Of a DNA stretch of 64,000 nt, positions 1 to 10,824 are shown piece after piece. The notes under the pieces are model-generated. The model saw only the letters and a list, made by a program, of their open reading frames with translations, was not told the origin of the DNA and ran no database searches. The stretch comes from Taxillus chinensis. Lineage: Eukaryota > Streptophyta > Magnoliopsida > Santalales > Loranthaceae. The stretch is taken from assembly GCA_023512835.1 (NCBI GenBank), contig CM042085.1, forward strand, positions 50,215,569-50,279,568, written 5' to 3'. Position numbers and translations under genes: made by a program. How positions within the stretch are numbered: the first letter of the stretch is position 1; every line of letters begins with the position of its first letter.

Positions 1-435
1 GAGAGAGAGCTGGATGATGGGAGGCAGGCCCATTAGGATCGCCAGTTGTAGGGCAGATCTAAACGTGATTCGGGGCCCAAGAGGCCCAAGACTGAAGAGA
101 GAGACAACAGTTCCTTCCGCAGCAGGGGACAGACATCGGTGCACCCAGGGAGGTCTAGCTTTGGCGGCAACAAGCAATGAGGTCCAGTAGGAGGACTCCC
201 CAGCGGTTGTCATTGCTGTGGGGAGCAAGGCCACTTCAGGAGGGAGTGTCCAAAGAAGGATTGGACATGCAATAGCTGTGGACGAGAGGGTCATCTGAGC
301 CGGGTTTGCCGGAGTGGCAACAGGGGCGTTGGAGGCATGGCATCCAGCACGAGAAGTGATGCCAATTTCCGTGCACCAGCAGAGAGATCAGCACGACAGT
401 GGCAGGCTAGTCAGGTAGGATCGAACCAGACCTGA
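1..435 (+). pseudogene. gag: Tek1 gag C-terminus with two CCHC zinc knuckles
   Basis: In the frame starting at base 1, two perfect CX2CX4HX4C knuckles lie at 208-309 (first Cys TGT at 208, last Cys TGC at 307). Such tandem knuckles bind genomic RNA during particle assembly in gypsy Gag proteins. The frame is broken by TAG at 34-36, TGA at 178-180 and TGA at 433-435. Pol follows in the same frame from about 499 after further stops, so gag and pol were probably one open frame originally. The relative Tek3 has a stop at nearly the same linker but at a different codon, which suggests independent decay. Confidence 0.85.
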
Positions 436-498
436 CCCCAGGGGAGGCCGGAGCGGTAGCAGACTGAAGCTTGAGGCAGCCTTGGTGGGAAGCGCCCA

Positions 499-3060
499 GT
501 GAGTGAGCCGACCAGTGGCACAGGCCAAGGGAGGGTGTTTGCGCTGGAGGTGACATACCAGGAGGAGGCTGAGCTACCACCTCCACCAGCGGAGGGTGGG
601 GCAGGACCATCGGTGGTTAGAGGTACCCTCTTAATCTCTCATACGCTTGTTTCTGCACTTTTCGATACGGGTGCATCTTACTCATTTGTCACTGAACTTC
701 TGATTGAGGGATTGGGATTTGCATGTGTTGAGGCAGAGAGACCCCTAGCAGTGGAGTCTCCGGTGGGAGGTATGATTGAGGTGCGGCGTGTTTGCCGTGA
801 CTGTGTGTTAACCATAGGAGATGTGGAGCTAAGTTTTGACTCGCATGTAATGCCCTTGCGTACTTTTGACCTAATCTTGGGTATGGATTGGCTTATGGCT
901 TTCTAGGCCAAGATAGACTGTTATCAGCAGCGTGTATCCTTCGTGACACCTGCAGGGACCTCTTGCACCCTGCAGGGGTAGTGGGACTATGAGGCGAGTC
1001 GGGCTGGACCAGTGTTGGACCAGTGGGGTGCCATTACCCACAGGTTGGCAGCCCTAACCTTTGCTGAGGAGGGGAGAGTGGAAAAGAGAGTGTGGCCAGC
1101 AGTTGTTGACCAATTTCAAGATGTCTTCCCTGACTAGTTGAGGAGTTTACCTCCTAAGAGGAGTGTAGAGTTCACCATTGAGTTGGTACCAGGGACTGGA
1201 CCAATCTCCCCAATAGCATATCGTATGGGGCCAGCCGAGCTGAGGGAGCTTCAGCGGCAGATAGAGGAGTTGGTGGACCAGGGGTATATCAGACCGAGTA
1301 CCTCACCTTGGGGTGCTCCGGTGCTCTTTGCAAAGAAGGTAGATGGCACGCTACGCCTTTGCATCGACTATAGGAAGCTGAACTCGGTGACTGTGAAGAA
1401 CAAGTATCCGTTGCCTCGGATAGATGACCTGTTTGACCAGTTGAGTGGAGCCCGGTGGTTTTCCAAGATAGATCTACGGTCGGGGTATCATCAGTTGAGG
1501 GTTATGGAGGAGGACATCCCTAAGACTGCTTTTCGCTGCAGGTATGGGCACTATGAGTGGGTAGTAATGCCTTTCGGGCTCACTAATGCGCCCGCAGTGT
1601 TTATGCATTTGATGAACCAAGTCTTTGTTCCATACTTAGATTCGTTCGTAGTGGTGTTTATAGATGATATCTTGGTATATTCCAAGACGGAGAGGAAACA
1701 TGTGGAGCATCTGGCAACAGTATTGCAAACCTTGAGGAATCAGCGGTTGTTTGCTAAGTTTAACAAATGCGAGTTTTGGATGCAGAAGGTCCATTTTCTT
1801 GGCCATGTGGTGTCCGCTGAGGGAGTTAGGGTGGACCCAGCCAAGATTGAGACTGTGGCATTGTGGGAGAGGCCAACCAATGTTTTCGAGATTCGTAGCT
1901 TTCTTGGCTTGGCAGGGTATTACCGTCGTTTTGTAGAGGGATTCTCCCGTTTGGTAGCTCCTATGACGGCGTTGACCCAGAAGGGAGTGAAGTTTGAGTG
2001 GACTGACAAGTGTCTGCAGGCATTTGAGGCTCTAAAAACCCGTTTGACCACTCCACCGGTGTTGAGGTTACCTCAGGAGGATATCCCATATGAGGTATAC
2101 TGTGATGCGTCCAGGGTTGGTTTGGGGTGTGTGCTTATGCAGGAGCACAGTGTGGTAGCTTATGGGTCGAGGCAGCTGAAGCCTCATGAGTAGAATTACC
2201 CTACCCATGATCTGGAGTTGGCGGCTGTCATCTTTGCCTTGAAGAGTTGCCAACATTACCTTTTGGGGGAGAAGTTCGTAGTGTTTTCTGATCACAAGAG
2301 CCTTAAGTACATCTTTACTCAGAAGGACTTGAATTTGAGGCAGAGGAGATGGGTGGAGTATTTGCAGACCTTTGACTTTACTCTTGCCTATACCCCGGGC
2401 AAGGGTAATGTTGTGGCTGACGCGTTGAGCAGAAAAGGGAAACCTGAGGTGGCCGTGAGAGAGTGGAAGCTGATGGAGCAGTTGGTGATGCTGCAGCTGC
2501 AGCCTGTTGTTCGTGATGGTGGGACAGTCCTGAATCCTTTGGTTGTTGTGCCTGAGCTGTACCAGCGCGTCCGGGAGGGACAATTGGGTGACATTGAGTG
2601 TGAGGTTCTCCGTGCCCATATTGAGGCTGGTGAGCTATCTGAGGGTTGGACAGAGGGTCCTGAGCATGAGTTGTCTTTTCAGGGGCGGCTAGTAGTGGCT
2701 TCTTCTCTCCGGGATGAGGTGATGAGGGAGTTTCATCAGTCTAGGCTTGCCGTGCATCCAGGGGGTACGAAGATGTATCATGCGCTTCAGGGACACTTTT
2801 GGTGGCCTGGGATGAAACAAGATGTCGCTGCATTTGTTTTGAGGTGCCTCACTTGTCAACAGGTGAAGGCTGAGCACTAGCGGCTAGCAGGCATGTTACA
2901 GCCGTTGCCAATAGCCGAGTGGAAGTGGGACCACATAGCGATGGACTTTGTAACTGGACTTCCACCCACCGCTGGGCAGAAGGACATGATTTGGGTGATT
3001 GTGGACTGGCTGACTAAGTCGGCCCATTTTCTTGCTGTCCGCGAGCGGGATTCCATCGGG
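499..3060 (+). pseudogene. pol: Tek1 pol: protease, reverse transcriptase, RNase H, partial integrase
   Basis: One reading frame runs through the region with in-frame stops at 904, 979, 1135, 2191 and 2878. Protease has the active-site motif DTGAS near 667-681. RT spans about 1260-1950 with FIDDIL as the catalytic box and the family signature [12 protein letters not shown] upstream. RNase H follows, with CDAS near 2101 and TDHKSL-type sequence read as SDHKSL near 2290. Integrase keeps the HHCC finger (HX6H near 2740, CX2C near 2850) and the first core Asp segment before being cut at 3060. The stops at 904, 2191 and 2878 sit where relatives have Gln, so CAG to TAG is the likely change. The enzyme cannot be made as it stands. 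Confidence 0.92.
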
Positions 3061-6000
3061 TGGATGCTCTGGACATATGACGGGTGATCAGACTTTGCTT
3101 GTTGAAGTTAATGACAAACGAGGTCCACCCATTTCATATGGTGACAACAGCAAAGGTAAGACTGTCGGGTATGACACTTTAACCAACGGCTGTGTGTCAA
3201 TCACTAGAGTTGCACTAGTTGAAGGTTTGAAACATAATTTGCTAAGTGTTAGTAATTTATGTGACAAAGGATTTACTGTTTCCTTCATGTCCAACACCTG
3301 TATAGTGAGAGAAAACTTATCCGGAGATGTTAAGTTATCTAGATCAAGAGATGGGGACATATACTCAGTGGTCTTACGAAATAATTCTTCTGACCCTGTA
3401 TGCTTCCTCACTACAGCATCAGATGAAGATAGTTGGCTATGGCACAAGTGATGCCCACATTTAAACTTTAAGACCTTGTCTAAGTTAGCATCACTTGATC
3501 TTGTCACTTGTTTACCTAAACACAAATACTCCAGAGACACTCTGTCGAGAATGCCAACTTGGCAAACAAACCAAACATAGCTTTAAGAGCAAATCAGTTA
3601 ATTTAATAATTTCTCCTCTACAACTTCTTTATATGGATCTCTGCGGTCCCATTTCTGTAGCTTCACTTGCCGGTGCGAGATATACCCTTGTGGTTATCGA
3701 TGATTTCACTAGGTACACATGGGTGATGCTCCTGAAATCTAAGGATCAAACCTTTGAGCATCTTGTAGATCTTTTCAACTGGATAAGCAACTCACAAGGA
3801 CTGAGCATAAAGTGCATCGGGAGTGATCATGGTACAAAATTTGATTTTTTAGATATGATATCATATTGTTCTGAACAGGGCATTCAGCATGACTTCTCTG
3901 TGCCCAGAACTCCACAACAAAATAGGGTAGCTGAGCGCAAGAATCGCACTTTAGTCGAGGCTAGCATATCTATGTTAGCAGGGGCAAAGCTTCCTCTCAG
4001 TCTATGGGCTGAAGCTGTGTCCACTGCCTGCTATGTTCAGAACAGAACTCTAATAAATAAATCTACCATGAAAACACCCTATGAGATGTGGAGAAGACGA
4101 AAGCCTTCAATTTCACATTTTAGAGCTTTTGGGTGTACTTGCTATATATTGAACAACGGCAAAGAACCCCGGAATATTTGAACCAAAATCTGATGATGGG
4201 ATTTTTGTCGGGTACTCATTACATAGCAAGGCTTATCGGGTCTTCAATAGAAAACTTTTTAAAGTTGAAAAGTCTATCCATGTGACCTTTGATGAAACTA
4301 ATCTTGAATGGTCAAAAGTTGCTTCTTCAACTTCTAATGTACAGGTTCAGGACAATAACATCGACTACTCAAAGTTTATGAATGTTCCTGTTACACATAC
4401 TGACCAACCATGTGGCACCAACGAAGCACAAAGAAATGATATGGATGATGCTACGGATGAATCGGACTCAGGACTACCATTAAACTCCGAACATACTCCT
4501 ATGGATATCCAAAATTCCGGAGTACCTTCAAGTTTATCCGGACCAGCTAACACTGAAAGCAACAGTGTTGAAGAACCACTTAGTTCTACCGTACCTACAA
4601 ATACGAAAACATCTGGTCCAAAAGAAGCTCAACTAGCGGATATACCTGAACCACCTAATCTGGCAAAGCTTCAAATTATTCAAGATCAACCATCACATGC
4701 ACAGAATTACAGGTGGACTCGAAACCATCCCTCAGATCAAGTGATTGGTGATCCTACTGTTGGTGTAAGAACAAGAGCAACAAGAGCAGCCACCTCCAAC
4801 ATTTGTCTTTACTCATGTTTTCTATCTCAAATAGAACCAAAGGTGGTAGATGAAGCTCTTCAGGATTCGAACTGGATAGAAGCCATGCAAGAAGAGCTGA
4901 ATCAATTTAAGAGAAATGATGTGTGGACTCTAGTACCAAGGCCTAAGTCTTAGCAAGTCATTGGAGTTAAATGGGTGTTCCAGAACAAGCTTGATATGGA
5001 TGGAATAATAATCCGGAACAAAGCCAGACTGGTAGCCAAAGGATATCGTCAAGAAGAAGGAATAGACTATGACGAGACCTTTGCTCCAGTAGCAAGACTT
5101 GAGGCAATCAGAATGTTCTTGGCGTATGCTTCATATGAAAACTTCATAGTTTATCAAATAAACATCAAAAGCGCATTTCTAAATAGAGATCTTCAAGAGG
5201 AGGTGTACATTGAAGAACCTCCCGATTTCATTGAACCCAAGGCTGGACATCTAGTCTACAAGCTACGGAAAGCCTTGTATGGTTTGAAGCAAGCTCCAAG
5301 AGCATGGTATGACACACTATCAAACTTCCTACTTCCTCACAACTTCCAAAAGGGGAAGATAGAAACCACTCTATTTCTACAAAAAGAGAAAGGACATACT
5401 CTGATCGTACAAATATATGTGGATGATATCATTTTCAGATCAACAAATCCGAAGCTTTGTGAAGAGTTTGCAAAGTTGATGACTGGCAAGTTTGAGATGA
5501 GCATGATGGGAGAGCTGTTCTACTTCCTTGGAATAGAAGTTAAACAATTGAAGGAAGGGATCTTCATTAATCAAGCTAAGTATACACATGATCTTATTAA
5601 GAAGTTTGGTATAGAAGGTTCATCTCCCGTCAAGACTCTGATGCCAGTCAGTGCCAAGTTAGATCATGATGTGGACGGCAAATCAGTAAATGTGACTGAC
5701 TATAGAGGGATGATAGGATCCTTACTGTATCTTACAGCAAGTCACCCAGACATTATGTTTGCAACTTGCAACTGTGCACGATATCAGGCGAATCCTAAGG
5801 AGTCACATATGCTTCATGTTAAACGGATATTAAGGTATCTCAAAGGAACGATGAATTTGGGACTCTGATACCCAAAGGAGTCCAACTTCACCTTATCCAG
5901 ATACTCTGATGCTGATTTGGCTGGGTGTCGTATCGACAGGAAAAGCACAAGCGGTACGTGTCAGTTTCTTGGAAATAGATTAATTTCTTGGTTCAGTAAG

Positions 6001-6339
6001 AAGCAGAATTCCGTATCAACCTCTACTACTGAGGCGTAATATATAGCTGCTGGGAGTTGCTGCGCACAGCTACTCTGGATGCAAAGTCAACTTACTGACT
6101 ACGGTTTCAACATGACTTCTATTCCACTCTACTGCGACAACACTAGTGCAATTGCTATCAGCAACAATCCTGTCATGCACCCAAAAACGAAGCACATTGA
6201 GGTAAGGTATCACTTCATTCGCGACCATGTTCTCAAAAAGCACATATCACTGGAACATGTTGCTACTGAAGATCAACTGGCAGACATACTTACAAAGCCC
6301 CTACCTGATGCAAGGTTTTTGAATTACTCTTCTGATTAG
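3061..6339 (+). pseudogene. pol: SirA1 pol: partial protease, integrase, reverse transcriptase, RNase H
   Basis: Protease retains only CSGHMTGD; its catalytic Asp lies upstream of the junction and is absent. Pre-integrase motif WLWHK is near 3437-3451. The integrase core (3540-4180) shows MDLCGP, SDHGTKFD and the Glu-containing PQQNRVAERKNR, which are the D,D,E positions. RT (4960-5870) has LARLEAIR-type conserved sequence, GLKQAPRAWY and the YVDDI catalytic box. RNase H follows to about 6339 with SDADLAG and HIEVRYHFIRD. Breaks include frameshifts near 3540, 4180 and 4230, and stops at 4951, 5866 (TGA where TGG is usual) and 6037. Copia order, with integrase before RT, is clear. Confidence 0.92.
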
Positions 6340-7910
6340 GTATGCTTGACTTTTCTGCATAGCTTCACTTAAATCACTCAACAGTATATCTTCTCTCAGA
6401 ACTTGCATTGTGCTTCTATTGAAAGTAAAGAACACATATTGAACTTAATGTTAATCATGCTTATTGCCTCACGTGCCTATGCTCAGATATAATTATCTAA
6501 TGTCATATTGGGAGGATGCTTGCGTTTCCCGACTGAAGTCGTTTAAGCTAACATAATTAAAATGAATATGAATAACCTCTTTAGGATTTCATGATTCTAA
6601 TCTCCGCTTATCACCACATGATGAATGCTATTTCATATTGATTGCTCTATTAACTTGTCTGGTTGAAGAAATGAAATGGGTTAGCTCAGAATGCTTGGTG
6701 ATGGTACTCACAATCGCAGTTTGATTAGCTCTTGAAGTGTAGTTTCCTAATGGATAGACAGTGATGTTTCAAGATCTTAATTTTTAACAGGTAATGCCAT
6801 CGAGAGGATCGCATGATCTACGGGGGAGAAAATGCTTTATGTCTCGTGACCTCTTTCCTGGCTATTTATCTGAGGGGGAGTCTATCACTAAGAGGATCGC
6901 ATGATCTAAGGGGGAGGAATCTTTGTAATACTCCCCTGATATGTATCGGATGCTCCTTCCTCTAAACTATCACTTCCGGATCTACCTGGACAAGCATTGT
7001 TGAATCAGATATGTGGCATGCAAGGATGAGTTTCTTCCTTCAACCTTACATTTTAATCGGATAATCATTTGCTTGCTTTCGACATGTGTTCATTCCTACC
7101 GTCTCACTCTTGAATCCTAAATTGGACAAATCATATGATTTTTTATTATCTTAGCTACGTTGTTCAGCAGGACGGTTTCACTATGTTGACCAATATGAAC
7201 TTGTGTATTTATTATCTGACATATATCTTGATTCAGTAACAATGATCGCTCTCTTGTTTGTATGTGTCTTTTACATTCCTTTCAATGCACTAAGTTCTGT
7301 TTCTCTTTTTAGTTCGGATTATGATGTTCTCGCTTATACTATTTGATCCATATCCGTACTAACTCAACCTGTTAGTCTATTGTTCTTTTAGTTTACATTT
7401 CAAAGCTATAGGTTCAGATTCTCTTTGCACTTCATTGCTCTATCTTATCTTAATGACTCGGATTTGAAGTGTTGTGGTACTTCATATTTCCTTGACACCA
7501 AGACAGCAAAGGAATCATTTTTTTTTGCACTCAGCCTCTACGGATTCAGTTTGTCTATCATCCGGATATAGTTCACACGGACAATATCTAGTCCGGATGA
7601 GAGTCAGTTTAATTCCTCCTGACTCTTGAACCTCTCACTTCACGATAACCCAAGTGATTATCTTACATCGCGTCTTTTTGAAGAGGAATAATAATGGTTC
7701 ATTAAATGCACGTCTCGAGCCCGCCAATTGTCTTTTCTAAAATCCGGAAGTATGCATACAGCTGTGATTTTTGAATGGTTAGCACGGCCGCCACATCATC
7801 AGTCTATTTGACGGTGCTAATATATCAAGTCTAATGACATCGGATAGTCAGGCGGATCACTGTTCATCTCGCTTAAACCCGAGACCCGCTTGCTTCCACG
7901 GAAAAGGTCC
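6340..7910 (+). other. SirA1 noncoding spacer between pol and ORF3
   Basis: About 1.57 kb without a supported reading frame. It is AT-rich with several GGGGGAG polypurine blocks near 6822, 6874 and 6909 (annotated separately). The right end, from about 7680, becomes richer in GC and leads into the putative promoter of ORF3. No other gene or tRNA is visible. Sireviruses are known for long noncoding sequence after pol, so length and position fit the lineage. Confidence 0.75.
6803..6915 (+). repeat. Direct repeat with internal polypurine tracts
   Basis: The motif AGAGGATCGCATGATCTA followed by a GGGGGAG block occurs at 6803-6826 and again at 6891-6915, with a third GAGGGGGAG block at 6873-6880 between them. 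GATCGCATGATC is an imperfect palindrome. Repeated polypurine tracts downstream of pol are a known feature of Sireviruses; their use as extra plus-strand primers here is inference. Confidence 0.8.
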
Positions 7911-8035
7911 TATTTATAATGCACTCTCAAGCGACACACGAGGCTATCACTCCCAATTCTCAAAACCCTAAATCCTCGTTACTTCTTCCAACTCCAAAGA
8001 CCTCATCTCCTTTTCCTCCAATCCTCCATATTTCA
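7911..8035 (+). promoter_or_regulatory. Putative internal promoter and 5' leader of SirA1 ORF3
   Basis: A TATA-like box, TATTTATAA, lies at 7911-7919. About 45 bases downstream is a telo-box, AAACCCTAA (7963-7971), followed by a pyrimidine-rich stretch (7975-8034) ending at the ATG chosen for ORF3 at 8036. This TATA, telo-box, pyrimidine-rich order is typical of plant nuclear genes. SirB has the same arrangement before its ORF3. Transcription from here is inferred, not shown. Confidence 0.5.
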
Positions 8036-10684
8036 ATGGCAGCTCAAGCTCTCTATGGTGTTGTTCCTGGCCACTTGGTCGACTGGTCCGGAATCTCTGA
8101 TCCTCCAGCCTGGCTCGAAGAGGTTCGCCAGCTCCTTGATTCCAGCAACCTCCTCGCCCTAGTCTCTACCCTGGTCGATGTCCTCGTCTCTGACATTCTT
8201 GCCTTCTATCAGCATGTCAATTCCAGTGATGAGTCTATCATCTCAGTGGTCCGAGGGAAAACTATCAAGATCACCCCTCAGGTGATACGTGACGCCTTCC
8301 ATCTTCCCGAAGGCAACGATTTCAGGCCGAGCGCTCTAGCCATGGCTGCATCCATGGGCTGTCCCAACAAGGTAAAGGAGTACAAGTTGAAGTCTTTTCA
8401 GGGCCCCCATCGCTGTATGGCCACCATACTGAGCCGGTGCCTACTGGCTCGCTCCACAGCTCTTGACTCCGTTTCGTACGATCTGCTGCTGGCGATGTAC
8501 GCAGTTTTTGAGTCACTGCCACTTGACTGGGGCGTTTTCCTGTTTCGAGTGCTGTGGAATGGGAAACAGAATTCGTCTTTTGGATGGATTCTATCTCAAA
8601 TTTTCTGACACCTTCACCCCGCGCACTTCCAGGACGAACTGGTGATTCCCTTCCCAATGAACTTCTACTTCCGTCATCTTACTGCAGACGAAACACTCAC
8701 CGTTCGCCGCCCTCCAATCTCCCGTGCTCTTGTTGTTGTGTCGGAGCAGCAAGCGAGTTCTGTTGGTGACCCAGTTGCAAGCTCGGGTCATGAAGTTAGC
8801 TCTGCTCCCCGGTCCTTCCACTCCCGTATCCGGTCTGCTGCCGCTCCGGCACGGTCCCGCAGTTCGCTGCACAGCGTTCGCGCTGACCCGTCTACTACTG
8901 CAGGGCCCTCTCAGCCGGCCATCCATGCGGCTGTCTTATCAGCTCTCCTGCTGCTGGTCCTGCTTCTCCTCCAGCTGTTGTTGCTGCTGCTTCTGATGCT
9001 GCTGCTGACACACCCACACCCATCTCTCCGGTCACAGCAGCCATTGCTGCTATTCTACCCGAAATCCCTATCTCTTCTGCGGAAGCTTCTCCAGCTCACT
9101 CTCCTGTCCCTAAGGACTACATCGACCATCTCTCCACCGACCTCCTTACTGACTGATGGCTGCGTTTCAGCCTCGCTCACACTGCCGACATCCCAGAACC
9201 TACCCTCCGGGTGTATTACACTCAACACACCCAAACCCTGGAGGATATGATTACTTGGAACTGTGCTCATGGCTTTCTGATGCCGTCAATCCTTCAGGCT
9301 CCCATTCCTGCTACTGCCTCATCCGGACCTGCCCACGACGCACGGACGCCCATCCTTGCGGAGGCTGGTCTCTCCCATCCTACGGATATCCCTACTATTG
9401 ACCTCTCCGGTCAAAGTGGCTCTACCGCCCCTGTAGCTGCACCACCATTGGACTCTCCGGCTGCTGCCGACTCTGTCCTACACACACCTGCTCCTCTTCA
9501 AGCGGCTGAGTCCTCTAAGGCTCCTGCCTTTGGCCTTGGGCACGCATCCTTTGCAACAATTCTGTCCGAAGCCGCCTTCTCTGCCCCAACTTGATCGACT
9601 TGCGGAGGATAATCGTCTTCAGACCCAGGCCATCGCTGATCAGGTCAAGGCCATTGGCGCCGAGATTCTTTCCGCTCTCTCCTCCTCCTCTCTCTCCTTG
9701 GATCAAAAGCTCGAGATGATTGCCACATCTCTTCAGGGCTTGTCTGCTTCTGTCACGGACTTAACCCAAGTTGTGACTCGCCCCTCCCGCTCTCGCCGAT
9801 CTGCCAAACTGGGGGAGAAGTTATCTGAACCTTCCACTTCCTCTAGCGATGCTTCTCGCAAACGGTCTGCACTTGCTGTTTCATCTGGCACTATCACCTT
9901 CCTCCCATCATATGCGGAATTTCATCCAAATGATGTTGATGAGAGCATTCTTGATGCTGCAAAGGCCTATGCCTTCTCAACTGCCGAGCGGCGATGTGTG
10001 TCCGTCTTGTCCCCCTTCGAACCTAACGACATCCGAACCTTGGTGTTTGAGGAGGGACAATTCTCCACTGACGACATTGACAACTACGCCCTGGCAATAA
10101 AAATGGAAATGAGGTTGTTCCCCTCTTTACTTGAGGAAGGCCATGACTTTGACATTCTACCTTGTTGGGTTGAGGACCAGTTTCCTTCTGTGGACACCAT
10201 TCATTCCTACATCAATGGTATAGCTGAAAATAGCAGACCCTGGAGAACTCTGTCTACCGTCTTCATCCCTTACTGGGTTAACTCCCCACATTTCATGCTG
10301 AATGTATTTCTGATCAAAGAGAAGAGAATCATACTTATTGATTCTCATCCGCTTGATGACCGCTAAATTAGAAGAAATCAAATGAGGAGCCTCGTTCAAA
10401 CTTTGTCTGATGCAATCACACAGAGTACTCTTTACGAAGATTTGGATCTACCTCCTCTTGGTCAAGATGAAGTACTTGCAGGGACGATCCGGAACAAGAA
10501 GAATGTGCCTCAGTAGCCCGATGGAAACAGCTGTGGAGCCTTCGTCTGCTTCTTCCTGAAATCAGTTATTACATTTGATGACAACTGGAACAATGTCATC
10601 AAATTCACCAGTAAGCAGACGATGAAGCTACGAGAGCATGTAACAAGAATGAACTTTAAATATAGTAAGCCATATGTACCATAA
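8036..10684 (+). pseudogene. SirA1 ORF3: plant-transposon N-domain plus Ulp1-like (C48) protease domain, broken
   Basis: The chosen start, ATG 8036, follows the leader; an upstream in-frame ATG exists at 7919 inside the TATA region. Residues 1-190 resemble the 'putative plant transposon protein' family, with HLVDW, a DILAFY motif and VRGKTIKITPQVIRDAFHLP. The middle (8650-9600) is Ser/Pro/Ala-rich and shifted in frame several times; a helical segment follows (9590-9780). The C-terminal domain shows the Ulp1 layout: His at 10289 (PHF), Asp at 10340 (LIDS) and Cys at 10532 (SCGAFVC). Stops at 10364 and 10514 break it, the second exactly where the oxyanion Gln is expected. Ulp1-family enzymes process SUMO-like proteins; the target here is unknown. 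It sits between pol and the 3' polypurine tract. Confidence 0.8.
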
Positions 10685-10824
10685 GTTTCATCTGTATTAA
10701 GGCTTAATGTATTCTTGCTGACATATTAATGGAAATGTTTTTGCTTATCCTTAATTCTGTGTATTTCTTGCTGCCTAACCGGATCAGATTACAAAAGGTT
10801 TGGCATATCCATATTGGGGGAGAT
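10685..10824 (+). promoter_or_regulatory. SirA1 3' noncoding end and polypurine tract
   Basis: 140 bases separate the ORF3 stop from the 3' LTR. The tract TTGGGGGAGAT (10814-10824) ends directly at the LTR TG and would prime plus-strand synthesis. The sequence aligns by eye with 39829-39995 on the minus strand (SirA3), including the words before the tract, which confirms both are 3' ends of one family. Confidence 0.85.

Larger units (their letters stand above)
1..3060 (+). mobile_element. Tek1: 5'- and 3'-truncated Tekay/Del-like Ty3/gypsy chromovirus fragment
   Basis: The segment carries gag zinc knuckles, protease, reverse transcriptase, RNase H and the start of integrase in gypsy order on the plus strand. 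It opens inside gag at the window edge and stops abruptly in the integrase core at 3060, where copia protease sequence begins. No LTR is present in the window. The polyprotein closely resembles that of Tek3 (57829-61716, minus strand), so both belong to one family. Assignment to the Tekay/Del group rests on the RT motifs and on the chromodomain seen in the relatives Tek3 and Tek4, because the C-terminus is missing here. Confidence 0.9.

Noticed and set aside
2068..2619. 183-codon minus-strand frame inside Tek1 pol
   Set aside because: It is antisense to well-conserved RT/RNase H codons and has no domain of its own. Many other antisense frames in pol and gag were set aside for the same reason.
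3032..3451. Chimeric gypsy-copia protein as a new gene
   Set aside because: The first 10 codons are gypsy sequence read out of frame, and the protease Asp is missing. It is a by-product of the junction.
8036..10684. Separate Mutator-like (Ulp1-carrying) transposon nested in SirA1
   Set aside because: No long terminal inverted repeats or 8-11 base duplications were noticed around it, and the same gene occupies the same position in two other elements. Not fully excluded; a relative without the gene would reopen it.
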